Shown one piece after another: positions 23,812 to 33,910 of a stretch of 64,000 nt of DNA. Source of the stretch: Gerris lacustris. Its lineage: Eukaryota > Arthropoda > Insecta > Hemiptera > Gerridae. Location of the stretch: NCBI GenBank assembly GCA_951217055.1, contig OX578283.1, positions 68,280,475-68,344,474 of the forward strand, read 5' to 3'. The notes beneath the pieces were generated by a model. It did no database searches. It worked only from the letters and a program-made list of their open reading frames with translations, and was not told the DNA's origin. A program made the position numbers and the translations under genes. Every line of letters begins with the position of its first letter. The stretch's first letter is position 1.

Positions 23812-24436
23812 AATTATTTTATCTCCAGTAGGGAAAAAAAGTTATGATTTTGAATTAGTTTAGAGGGACTAAAACAGTTCTTTTCATCCCTGAACTCAAA
23901 AAGGGGCGAAAAAGTAAAGTAGGGCAAAAAAGTAAAGGTTGCAACTTAATTATTTTATAAATAGTAGAAAATGTATGGCTAATGTAATGAAGTATTCGAA
24001 ATCAGGTTGGCGGCACTGCCCTTTTTTGACCATGTTTATCTTTGTTTACAACATTATAACCTGAATCTAAATAACCTTCTATTTGAGTTTAATTCCAATT
24101 CTTATTTGTTTTTAATATTGAATCTCTTATATCTGCTATTAAAAGTTCTAATAATTATTGTTATTTATTAAAATAATAAATAAAAACTGTGCTATGGACG
24201 AAAATGTGTATTTTCTTCCTACTGGAGATAAAATATTGTATGTACCTCGTGAGTAAAGTGCCATTATCCCCCTCACGATAATTATCTCCCTCGGCTGCGC
24301 CTCGGGAGCTAATTAGAGTTATTCCCTCGGCTGCGCCTCGGGATTTAGGGACCATGGTCCCTTCGGCTTCGCCTCAAGAACCAACTTTTTCGCTCATTGA
24401 ATAATGGCTTACTTTACTCCCTAGGTGCATAAATTA
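23812..24436 (-). mobile_element. Element family P, copy 2 (inverted)
   Basis: Reverse complement of the 18042-18736 copy, starting TTTTATCTCCAGTAGGG and ending CTCCCTAGGTGCATAAA. It carries three GC-rich words (CCCTCGGCTGCGCCTCGGGA twice, CCTTCGGCTTCGCCTCAAGA). It is about 60 bp shorter because one word-containing segment is missing. Together the copies form an inverted pair about 5.1 kb apart. Confidence 0.8.
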
Positions 24437-24489
24437 CTATTATTGAAGTGATAGGACTGGAGGATTCACCACTGTAATATTAATTTTAC

Positions 24490-24890
24490 ATTCTCATATA
24501 AAGAGAAAGTATTGTGATAGCGCAAAAAATTAATTTTGAGATTTTGAGTCTAAAAATGAGATTTTAAAAAATTGTCTGTCTGAGTTTGCGTTTGTCGTTT
24601 TTGCATACGCGTTGAGCCTAAACAACTGGGTGATTTTGACGAAATTTGGCATACATACAGGCTAAATCGAGAAATTAATTTTAGCTCCAAATTTGGGGGC
24701 ACTACCACCCAAATACTCTGAAAAAACGTGAAAAAAAATTATTTCTCGGCAACGGTCCTGACGATTTAATAAAAAAAAAAAAAATCTAAAATGTAGTCCA
24801 TTTAAATACGAATCTATCGATATAAGCCGTTTTTCCGGAAAAAAATTTACTTCTTGAGATATTTATGAAAATAAATCTGATTTTTTAGAA
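24490..24890 (+). repeat. Repeat family S, copy 1
   Basis: Begins with TTCTCATATAAAGAGAAAGT, then TATTGTGATAGCGC, GATTTTGACGAAATTTGGCA, TTTTAGCTCCAAATTTGGGG and TTATTTCTCG. It matches copies at 50326, 63269 (plus) and 32500, 55060 (minus). The 3' part with the tRNA-like B-box word is missing here. Confidence 0.75.
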
Positions 24891-25170
24891 TATCTAAAAG
24901 AAAAAGTAAACAACCACCTGTTGAATACATTTTAAATAATGTATAAATAACTAAGCATCTCGTAGGTTTATCAATGAAGTGAGCTCAATGTAAACTAGTA
25001 ATGCGGTGCATGAAGAACTCGCGTAGAAAGGTGCTTTTATATCAGCCATACTATGTTCTCAATAATGATATCAGGATAATATTTCAGTAAAACCTGACAT
25101 TCTTATTTAACCTGAAAAGATCATTAAAATGATTCTGTCCATTATCTTTACTTAATAATAATATTAACGC

Positions 25171-26240
25171 AGGCTCGCTACGCTCGCCTCTTGATTCAGC
25201 ATTTCTAGTACATATGTATTAAATAAAGTTATTGCAGGCTCGCTGCGCTCACCTGTTGATTTAGCGTTTGTAGTAAATATGTATTAAATAAAGTTATAGC
25301 AGGCTCGCTGCGCTCGCCTGTTGCTTTAGCGTTTGTAGTAAGTATTTATTAAATAAAGTTATTGCAGGCTCGCTACGCTCGCCTGTTTACACAGGAAATA
25401 TAGTAATTATTTTATAAAATAAAGAAGGCTCGCTACGCTCGCCTATTTGATTCAGAATTTGTTGTAAATATTTATTTAAAAAAGTTATTGTAGGCTCGCT
25501 ACGCTCGGCTGTTGATTTAGCATTTGTAGTAAATATTTATTTAATAAAGTTATTGTAGGCTCGCTACGCTCGCCTGTTGATTTAGCGTTTTTAGTAAATA
25601 TGTATTAAATAATGTTATAGCAGGCTCGCTACGCTCGCCTGTTTATACAGTTAATATAGTAATTATTTTATTAAATTAAAGAAGGCTCGCTACGCTCACC
25701 TGTTTGATTCAGAATTTGTTGCAAATATTTATTAAATAAAGTTATTGCAGGCTCGCTGCGCTCGCCTGTTGATTTAGCATTTGTAGAAAATATTTATTAA
25801 ATAAAGTTATTGCAGGCTCGCTTCGCTCGCCTGTTTATACAGTTAATATAGTAATTATTTAATCAAATTAAAGAAGGCTCGCTACGCTCGCCTGTTTGAT
25901 TCAGAATTTGTTGTAAATATTTATTAAATAAAGTTATTAAAGGCTCGCTACGCTCGCTTTGTATACAGTAAATATACTAATTATTTAATCAAATAAATTA
26001 AAGAAGGCTCGCTACGCTCGCCTGTTTATACAGTAAATATAGTAATTATTTAATCAAATTAAAGATGGCTCGCTACGCTCGCCAGTTTGATTCAGAATTT
26101 GTAGTAAATATAATTAAATAAAGTTATTGTATGCTCGCTACGCTCGCCTGTTTATAAAGTATTTGTACGCAATCATTATTTAATATAATTAATTCAGGCT
26201 CGCTGCACTCGCAAGTTTATACAGCATAACATTATCCAGA
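25171..26240. repeat. Tandem array punctuated by AGGCTCGCTACGCTCGCCT, 18 units
   Basis: The GC-rich word recurs at 25171, 25236, 25302, 25366, 25426, 25492, 25557, 25622, 25683, 25749, 25814, 25875, 25941, 26005, 26066, 26131 and 26196, with spacing 60-66 bp. The AT-rich inter-word sequences fall into three related types (GATTTAGCATTTGTAG, TATACAGTTAATATAG and GATTCAGAATTTGTTG), partly in a higher-order order of about 190 bp. The word has AGGC/GCCT ends and a direct CGCT repeat inside. It is the same word that ends the ATTGAAG-terminus elements. Confidence 0.9.
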
Positions 26241-26400
26241 AATACTAAATAAATTGGTGAGTGCAGCGAAACTTCAATATACCCAGTTAAATGAAAACTA
26301 ATTTTAAATGTTATCTATACAGGGCGAGCGCAGCGAGCCAACAATAATATTATTACAACTCCTGTATAAACGTGCGATCACAGCGAGCCTGCAATACCTC
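26241..26400. repeat. Inverted outliers of the GCTCGC word
   Basis: GGCGAGCGCAGCGAGCC near 26321-26339 and GATCACAGCGAGCCTG near 26374-26390 are reverse-complement versions of the punctuation word, beyond the main array. Confidence 0.7.
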
Positions 26401-26529
26401 TATTAAACAACGTTCAACTAAATTTCCAGTTTAAACTGCTTAGTATGCAATAATTATACTAAATAATAATTATCTACAATTGGTTTAAAATATATAGAGT
26501 GAAATTTTAATAGTTATTTACACTTTTCT

Positions 26530-27290
26530 TACTTCTAAACCCTTTAAAACGATGTATAAAATGCCATACGGACGAAAAACGTTTTGTCATTCACCTTATT
26601 GGCCGCCATCTTGAAAATATAAATTATGAAATTTGAAAAGTTATTGACTCTATTCCTACTTTTATAGACCTTTAGATTACATTAATGTAATACATTATTA
26701 CATACCAAGCAGATCAATTTTTTTTTAATAGTTCGCCATATTGAAAATATTATGTGTGACATTTTTAATACTTAGATATTCCTTTCCTAAACTTCAAGAC
26801 CTTTAAATTGATGTATAACATGTCATACTGACTAAAAACTTTTTGTTTAGTCGTCCGCCATGTTGGCCGCCATCTTGAAAGTGTGAAGTATTAAATTTTA
26901 TCAGTTAAATATTATTTTCCTCCTTTTAAAGGCCTTTAAAACGATGTATAACACACATTAAGCTGACTTAAACTTTTTTTTTAGTCGTCCGCCATATTGG
27001 CAGCCATCTTGAAAATATTAACTGTGATATTTTATTAGTTAAATTTTCTTTTCCTTCTCTTAAAGACCTTTAAAACGATGTACAACACATTATGCTGACT
27101 AAAACTTTTTATTTTTGTCGTCCGCCATATTGGCCGCCATCTTGAAAATATGAAGTGTGAAATTTGATTAGTTACATATTCTTTTTCTTCTCTTAAAGAC
27201 CTTCAAAACGATGTATAACACATTATGCTGGCTTAAAACTTTTTTTTTAGTCGTCCGCCATATTGGCCGCCATCTTGGAAATAATTAGTG
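26530..27290. repeat. Tandem array of about 131-bp units with GGCCGCCATCTTG
   Basis: Six units, each with GACCTTTAAAACGATGTATA, then AACTTTTT...GTCGTCCGCCATATTGG and CCGCCATCTTGAAAATAT, at about 26600, 26735, 26865, 26995, 27127 and 27258. Three reverse-complement units occur inside the element at 14871-15440, so the array may be an expansion of such an element's interior. Confidence 0.85.
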
Positions 27291-27389
27291 AGGAATTTTC
27301 AAAAACTATACAGTTCTCAAAAATGCTGAGATGCATCTACGTGCCAAATTTCGCTGAAATTTATCAATTTTTACTCCAGTTATCGTTAG

Positions 27390-27439
27390 ACAAACAAACA
27401 AACAAACAAACAAACAAACAAACAAACAAACAAACAAAC
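27390..27439. repeat. (ACAA)n microsatellite
   Basis: About 12 units of the tetranucleotide. It follows an ACTCCAGTTATCGTTAGA segment and is followed by an AT-rich stretch ending CTACGCTCGTTCAAT (27478-27492), a terminus like those of the ATTGAAG family. Confidence 0.95.
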
Positions 27440-27499
27440 TTTTCAAATCCCAAGTCTCTGAAATGAAGAACTCACTACGCTCGTTCAATAAATATTTAA

Positions 27500-28040
27500 T
27501 ATTAAGCAAATTGATAGTTAAGCATGATGAGTTTATAGTTCAAAAGGATGATTAGAGTAGACGGTAGTGCCGGGTGGGACTCTTACTTCACTTGGAAGGT
27601 TCTAACCCTGAGTAACCCTGCTAAAGGTGGGTACACAGTCACAGGTAGCAGATCGACACGAGTATCCGTCTGAATAGAAAACAGTATATATTTATGTTTC
27701 CTGAGATCTGGGACCGAGATTATATGAGTAAGTTTGTCTGCGTTGTCTCGGACAAATTTTTTGAAGTGGTAGGTCAGGAGGAATTACCGCTTTATCATCC
27801 ATTAAAAATATAAATTTCAAGATAAATTTCATCAATAACGATATAAGGAGAACAACAGTGACACGACGAACAATAATAAGGTTAAAAACCAACTGAGCTA
27901 AAATGGAAAAGCATGCCACAGTAATTTTAAATAGAAGAAAGAGAAAAATCACAGGAAATAAAGATAGAGGGTCTTAACACCGGGCTAGTTATTATCTTCC
28001 CAAAATTATTGAGGTGTGGGAGCGAAAAAAAAATACAAAG
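27500..28040. other. No recognised feature
   Basis: The 86-codon minus-strand frame at 27692-27952 is hydrophobic and AT-driven, without a recognisable family. Confidence 0.4.
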
Positions 28041-28889
28041 TTATTATATCATTGAAGGTGGGATCGTTGTTGTGGAGGAATGGGAGTAAAGATTGATCTT
28101 GAACCAATCTATTCTCTTCTTTTTGCAAACGATCAAGTCATAATTGCTCAGGATCGAGAAGATGTTAAGTACATGCTTAGAAAATTATTAGAGGTGTTTG
28201 AAGAGGGAGGCCTGCGTATGAGTATGGAGAAAACTAAATATCTGGTTGTCGGAGGCAAGGGTAAGGACATTGTACTGGACGAAGGAGTTATTAAAGCAGT
28301 TGACAGTTTTAAGTATCTAGGATCATTGATTCAACAGTCAGGAGCTTGTGAAGCCGACATTGAATCAAGAGTTGTACAAGCAAGGAAAGCAATAAGAAGG
28401 CTTAATGGTGTACTTTGGTCCAGAACTCTTAGAAGAGAAACAAAGAAAAGTATACTTAAGTGCATAGTAGAAAGTATCCTTACGTATGGCGCAGAGGTCT
28501 GGACTTTAACAGAAAAGCAGAAAGGAAGAGTGCAAGCTGTTGAAATGGATGGGTTAAGAAGAAGTCTAAGAGTGTCGAAGTTGCAGCGTTTAAGAAACGA
28601 GGACATCAGGCAACAGATGGAGGCTGAGCAATCAGTTATTGAGAGGATTGAGGAGCGTTCTCTTCGGTGGTATGAGCACGTCCAAAGGATGGGAGAAGAA
28701 AGATGGCCTCACCGGATATTGCATTGGTCACCGCCTGGTCGAAGGAAACGAGGGCGTCCAAGAGCGACCTGGAGAGGAGGTGTGGCCAGAGCAATGAGAA
28801 CCCGCAACTTACAGGAGGAAGACTGTTTAGACCGAGTTGCGTGGAGGATGAGAATAGGGTTACTGCTGCTAAGTGAAGCCCTCAAAAGT
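28041..28889 (+). pseudogene. 5'-truncated non-LTR retrotransposon reverse transcriptase
   Basis: An open frame from 28080 reads as the C-terminal third of a non-LTR reverse transcriptase. YSLLFANDQVIIAQD (residues 11-25) is the palm-domain catalytic strand, usually F-A-D-D; here asparagine replaces the first aspartate (codon at 28128-28130), so polymerase activity is not expected. MSMEKTKYLVVG (about residues 49-60) and FKYLGSLI follow. The thumb and tail contain LTYGAEVWTL, LRWYEHVQRM and GRRKRGRPRATWR, all familiar from this class. The same frame can be read a little upstream (LKVGSLLWRNG), but the rest of the palm, the fingers and the endonuclease are absent. The frame ends by running into an element of family D at 28890, which supplies the last 20-odd codons. 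The clade (Jockey/CR1-like or similar) is not resolved. Confidence 0.9.
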
Positions 28890-29640
28890 AATAAACAGGT
28901 CAAGTGTGTGCTGGTCAGCACACAGCGAGGGTCCGTAGGCCACACTATATTATAGTGTTTAACTGTAAAGTGTATAAACAGTGTTTTTTAAAAATGCTAA
29001 AAAGCTTACTTTGAACCATTCTAAGGGTCTGATATTCTCAAAACACACTCTGATAAAGTATTTTTTTGCCACTGAACCGGACTACAACCATATAAATACA
29101 TCGAAAAGACCATAGTTATAAAAAAACGTATTTTGTCAATAAAAAATAAAATAATAGTTTTTTAGAAATTTCCAAAAAGTGGTATCTTTACTTTTGGTCG
29201 AAAAATGTTCAGGAATTTTTTCAGATTTTTTGCACTTTACATAAGTGAGATAGAAGGGGGGGGGGGACACGTTTCACACCCACTTCAAACTTGCCTACGC
29301 TCGCCCTATCAAAGTTATAACCAAAGAATTATATATTTTTGTAATCAGCTCGACGTAACCTTTCATACGATATCCCTCACGGTGTCGAAAAAAAATAAAA
29401 ATTTAACCCTAACCTAAGTTTTTTTACCCTAATTTTTTTGAAAAATATTTTTTTTAATTCGCTATATTTTTAAAATATGTGGGTAAGTACATGACACATA
29501 CATGCCAAATTTCAAAGTGATCGGACGGAAGGTGTAGCCGTGAGAGCACGCGACAGGACGGACGGACAGACACACGCAGGAAAATATAAGGGTCCTCGGT
29601 TATGCCTACCTTGGTTTTGCCTTGGTTTTGGACCCTAAAA
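28890..29640 (-). mobile_element. Hairpin-headed element family D, copy 2 (complete)
   Basis: Starts at AATAAACAGGTCAAG. It has the hairpin TGTGTGCTGGTCAGCACACA (28905-28924), AGGGTCCGTAGGC, the poly(G) segment at about 29256, GGACGGACGGACAGACAC at about 29556 and the closing hairpin AGGGTCC...GGACCCTAAAA ending at 29640. It joins the reverse-transcriptase frame exactly at the boundary seen in copies 1, 3 and 5, so it is an independent insertion and not the LINE's own tail. Confidence 0.85.
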
Positions 29641-30344
29641 AGTAGTCAAAAATCTAGCTTGTCGTTCCAACTATTTTATGGAAAACATACATCGTTTTTT
29701 CGACCCATTACCGCATTTTTGCGTGTGAATTACAATGAAATTAATTTATTAATTGAATGAATTATTAAGAATGAATTATTAAATATGAATTGGTAATTAA
29801 TTGTTTACCGTGCTCGAACTCGACTAAAATGTAACGTATGTATACGGTACAGTTTTATTAACGTGCAGTTGACAGCACTGTTTACTACCTACTACACGAA
29901 GGACAATTCGCTTAGTCAGCTAGAGAAAAGTCATTAGTCACGTTTTGCGTTCACAGATTCAAAATGAGAAAAACAATCATTGTTAAAAATGTCTTTTATG
30001 TTAGCTGTTAGTGTACGTTTGGTTTTATGGTTTTCAAATGACTATTCTTTCCTTTTAGTGTTGTTTTAGTGTAATATTCGTGCTTTTATCTCGGTTAAAA
30101 ATAATTAAATAATCCTTTTAAAAGATAAAGGGATTTGTACTTTTTTTATTATTGTTCTTGCAATTGGTATTTATTCCACTTCAGAGAAATCTAAATGCTT
30201 TTTTTTATATCTTTCTACCTCCAAGAATTTTATATGTATATATTTATATAAAAACCCACATGTTTCTAATATTAGTATAAAGTTGGTAGTTTATCTTTTT
30301 AATACTTTCTTATTAATTTTGGTTTAAAGTGTTTATATATCCTT
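29641..30344. other. No recognised feature
   Basis: AT-rich, without coding motif or family member recognised. Confidence 0.45.
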
Positions 30345-30902
30345 TATCTACGATTGATACGAAATATAAACATTATATCTTTGTTTAGATGCGTAGAATG
30401 TGATTAGTTACGTACTTGTATTCATTGCGCATGCGCGTCTCATAGTTCTGAAGAATTCCTCTTCTTTACCACACTAGTGCGGTAAAGAAGAGGAATTCTT
30501 CAGCTTTACGCACGATTAGTGAGTTTGTTTACATTTAACAAAACTAATTTGGTGTTCTTTTATTAAAGTAACTGTTATTATCGAGTTTTTAGTGAAAAAC
30601 AATGAGTGAATCAAGTGACTTTGACGAAAATGAGGAGAATAATACTCCTCCAGAAATAATTAATTCGGCAAAAAATACAAATAATGAATTAATGCCATCT
30701 TTATCAAGAGAGAGATACGAACTTACATACAGCAAGTTTATTTGTTTCTGTATTTATTATTTAAATCTAACAATCGTAGATAAAGTACGGTACGCAACTC
30801 GTGCGAATACGGCATTTTGCATTGCTCGTGTGGTTTTACCACTCCACACTCCACACTCGCATGCAAAATGCTACTTTCCGCACTCGACGCGTAATGTACT
30901 AT
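30345..30902 (+). mobile_element. Crypton-like non-autonomous element, copy 1
   Basis: 558 bp, from TATCTACGATTGATACG to CGACGCGTAATGTACTAT. Three copies share the whole length and both ends. The ends are not inverted repeats of each other; both show TAT at the junction. An inverted copy of the left end (CAATCGTAGATAAA) lies internally at about 30769. It contains the hairpin at 30448-30503 and the start of a reading frame at 30602. No terminal inverted repeats plus a recombinase-like N-terminus suggest a tyrosine-recombinase (Crypton-type) element with most of the frame deleted; this is inference. Confidence 0.6.
30448..30503. promoter_or_regulatory. Conserved 56-nt hairpin upstream of the Crypton-like frame
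   Basis: Two 23-nt arms that are exact reverse complements (CTGAAGAATTCCTC... with ...GAGGAATTCTTCAG) flank a 10-nt tip, ACACTAGTGC, that itself nearly pairs. It is conserved in the other two copies (35492-35547, 46395-46450). It sits about 100 bp before the start codon, so it could be a recombinase binding site, a promoter palindrome or an RNA structure. Confidence 0.7.
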
Positions 30903-30928
30903 TATATGCTTTATTGATGGAAATATAA
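30602..30928 (+). pseudogene. Truncated N-terminus of recombinase-like protein (copy 1)
   Basis: The frame opens with MSESSDFDENEENNTPPEII, an acidic start, followed by a segment reading LSRERYELTYSKF at about residues 34-46. From memory, that segment resembles the beginning of the N-terminal (core-binding) domain of tyrosine-recombinase-like proteins of invertebrate Crypton-type elements. After residue 46 the expected domain does not continue; the frame runs through a deletion junction into the element's 3' terminal DNA and out past its end. No catalytic R-H-R-Y residues exist. Copies at 35648 and 46549 preserve the same start. Confidence 0.5.
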
Positions 30929-30989
30929 ATTGGGGATATTTTTAAAATTAGCTTTCCCGGGAAATATGTAGTTGCCGAGTGTCGCACAT

Positions 30990-31310
30990 ATATAATCGCA
31001 CATAGGTGTAAATGAATGTATGTTTGTGCACATGTGGAAGAGAAACTAATGGGAAAATTATGAATTACCATCAAAATTTCAATAAAATTGGACGAGTAGT
31101 TTTCAATATATGTTTGTTCGCAAATATTGAGCGTCAGACCGACAGACAGACAGTCTGACAGACACGGAACCAAAAATGTTCCCTGATGTCTGAAACAGTT
31201 TTCTGTCTTAGAATTTTTGAAATTGGAGACCTAAAAATTGTTTTTTTCTTCAGAACAATCACATAGCTTTTGTTACCTTCAGTAAGCTCGGAAGCAACTT
31301 GTATTGTAAT
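30990..31310 (+). repeat. Repeat family B, copy 2
   Basis: GTGGAAGAGAAACTAATGGG, GGACGAGTAGTTTTCAATAT, a GACAGACAGACAG tract, GAACCAAAAATGTTCCCTGA and CAGAACAATCACATAGCTTT lead to the terminus AAGCTCGGAAGCAA. Same orientation as 3861 and 61320. Confidence 0.8.
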
Positions 31311-31790
31311 TTTGTGATGAAACTAAGCCTATTGGATTTCGTTCATCCGGTTTTTGTGTCTATAAAGTCGGACCTATGGTGACCGACATTCATACATACA
31401 GACAGATAAAAAGATAAATAAAAAAAAGCATTTTTCGGTTTCCATAATGTATGAAAATGAATAAGTTGATTATAAAAAAAAAAAAATTTTAAAGCAAGCT
31501 TTTATTAGAATTTTTCTAAGCAAATCCTATCACTTGATACCCATATCATGAGCGTGCTTAAAAAATAACTAGTCCACCATCTTTGGCTGTCCACCATATT
31601 GGATTTAGAATGACATCACTTAGCTAACCATGCGTTGTCATCCAAACTAAACGTGTATGCATAATTTCAATTCAATCGGTTGAGGATAACTGCTTTAAAA
31701 CTCAGTTGCAAGATTTGACCAGAACGTACAGACATACATACATACATACATACAAACATACATACATACAAACATTTCTAACAAAACATT
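31311..31790 (-). repeat. (TATG)n-headed repeat, copy 2 (inverted)
   Basis: Reverse complement of 3378-3730 with CCACCATATTGGATTTAGAA, GGTTGAGGATAACTGCTTT and CAGTTGCAAGATTTGACC. It ends in (CATA)n at about 31735-31770, the counterpart of the (TATG)n head of copy 1. Confidence 0.75.
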
Positions 31791-32499
31791 TTTAACAAAA
31801 AAGTTAAATAAAAGCTTGTAAAAATGTATCAATTCTTATCAACATTGTATGTACCTGTCCTTACATGTTCAATGTACAGAATAAACTTTCATTTCATACA
31901 AACATATATTTGTGTGTGTACTTTGTACAACTATTGATGATAACTAATAAGTTATTTGTACACAAAATACTTGGTGTACAACTATTGTCCACCTAAAGAA
32001 ATTTAATCCGGTTGCCAACTAATATAAATTGGGGTAGGAGATGTGTAGACCCTATAAATCTTAGCCAACGCCTCCGACTTATCGATCTACCCAGGTCTAT
32101 TCAAACCTTAGTACATCCCCCCTCCCTCTTAAATTTGTACCTTTCTGATTTCTTGTAATCAGCGTTTATTTCCTTGAAGTTTTCTTTCAAACAAATAAAA
32201 ACGAAGTTTCGCACTCACTCAAATCCGACGCGTTTGAACAATTCCTTGAAGCTACACGTGACAATATTAAAAGATAGTCTTTTGAAATGATTTTTTATAA
32301 ATATATAATAATAATAATTTATTCAAGCATAATTATATATTTAGCTGCAGTGGGATTTCCTTCTACGCTAATATTTTTATAACGAAAACTTTTATATTAA
32401 TACTTCTATAACGAATATTTTTTTATTTATGTCCCCATTAATTCTCCATGTAATACAATTTTATTTACGATTGATACGAAATATACACATTTATCTCTG
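31791..32499. other. No recognised feature
   Basis: AT-rich, with no gene or repeat family recognised. Confidence 0.4.
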
Positions 32500-32790
32500 T
32501 TTTCGAGAAAATTTTTTTTTTACCAATTTTTTTTTTTTTTGTAGCACCCCCAAGTTTGGAGCTAAAATTCGTTACTCGAATTCGCCTCAATATAGGATTT
32601 TTTTTTAATAGGTTTGCCAAATTTAGTTAAAATCGGCCCAGTAGTTTAAGCTCCAGGTGTCTGTACAGGCGACGAAAGACAGAAATTTATTGGTCTCAGT
32701 GGACCTCAAAATGTGTAAATCCATCAAAATCGAATTTTAGCGTCATCACAATACTTTCTCTTTATGTGATAAAGTAAAAAATTATCTGGG
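32500..32790 (-). repeat. Repeat family S, copy 2 (partial)
   Basis: Reverse complement of family S: CCCAAGTTTGGAGCTAAAAT, AAATCGGCCCAGTAGTTTAA, GTGTAAATCCATCAAAATCG, CATCACAATACTTTCTC, then TTTATGTGATAAAGTAAA as the degenerate terminal palindrome. Confidence 0.7.
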
Positions 32791-32895
32791 GAGCCAATGA
32801 GAGCTTAGGATTTTAATATCCTGATTTCTCATTGGCTTACCACCCTTTTCCCGTGCTTTCAATGCTTTAACAAATATTTGGCAATGTTTAAGTTT

Positions 32896-33095
32896 TTGGT
32901 AGTATTCATACTACGGAACGTTTACATTTTATAATTACTATTTACAACGGGAGACAGACAGAGAAAAATAGACTTCGGCACCGGGATTCGAACCTTTTTT
33001 GGAAATAAAGGAGGCCCGTGGTTCGAATCCCGGTGCTGAAGTCTATTATTCTTAGTCTGTCTCCCTTTGTAAATAGTAATTATAATTTGATTTAT
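32896..33095. mobile_element. tRNA-like foldback element, copy 1
   Basis: Begins with GGTAGTATTCATACTACGGA, itself a palindrome. Two inverted halves follow. Left: TACAACGGGAGACAGACAGA, AAAATAGACTTC, GGCACCGGGATTCGAACC. Right: GGTTCGAATCCCGGTGCTGA, AGTCTATT, TCTGTCTCCCTTTGTAAATA. GGTTCGAATCCC is an RNA polymerase III B-box type word. The halves each carry the 3' part of a tRNA-like SINE, head to head, around a centre of about 20 bp. Confidence 0.7.
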
Positions 33096-33099
33096 ATAT

Positions 33100-33906
33100 T
33101 TGGCACAAAATGTATTTTTGTTATCCCCCTGTCCCTTGTATACACACACTTAATAACACATTTAATTATACGCAACACACGCTTGCTTCCACCCAAGATA
33201 CACTTAATTTTACAAAGAAATGTAAACAAGCTCATGTTTACATTGTTAAGGAGGGTACCTTTTACAAAGAAATGTAAAAAAGAACTTGTTTACATTGCTA
33301 AGGGTTATAAAATTCCCCTTATATCATTAAAAAAGTTTTTTTTTCTTTTTTAGCTAGATTTTAATAAGTTAATTATAAAAGACTTTCAAAAACCATGTTG
33401 TATAATTTACTTTGTTCATTCCTAAAAATTCTTATTTAAAAGAGATGCTTTATAATTACTCAATTTGTAAAGAATTGTAAGAAGAGTGTTACTGTTTATT
33501 TTATGTATAAATCTACATGTTATGTTATTTATTTTTTTTTTTTTAGTATGTTGAAGAATTTTGTGTTGAATTTAGAACAAAAGACTTTGTAATAACATAG
33601 AGATAATTTTGAAAGAACCAGGTGAACTCTTGGATAAATACCTTTTTCTTCGAAATTGAGGTTATTTAAGTTTTCTTATAATTAGTGAATATTTTGTTCT
33701 CTCTTATTAGCTGTTATATTTTGTGTTTGAGAAATCTTTACTCTTGTAGAGAATGTAGAATCAGAGGATAATATGAAAATAAGACTATATTTGTTTATCT
33801 GTCGTTAATTAATGTACGACCGAGATTAATAAAAATATTCTAGATAGATAATTTAATGCTTTCTCCAAGTCTTATATGTATTTTATAATAATTATAAATA
33901 AATAAA
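33100..33906. other. No recognised feature
   Basis: AT-rich. One short direct repeat (TTTACAAAGAAATGTAAA at 33211 and 33260). No gene seen. Confidence 0.45.
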
Positions 33907-33910
33907 TTAA

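Noticed and set aside
25171..26240. CRISPR-like array (19-bp partly palindromic repeat, about 45-bp spacers)
   Set aside because: Spacers are related to each other in three types, the genome is animal, and no cas genes exist. It is a satellite.
28890..29640. Family D sequence as the 3' untranslated tail of the LINE
   Set aside because: The same left boundary (AATAAACAGG) appears in three other places without any reverse transcriptase upstream, so it is a separate element.
32922..33353. Two similar short proteins on opposite strands (75 and 111 codons)
   Set aside because: Similarity is caused by the inverted arms of the tRNA-like foldback.
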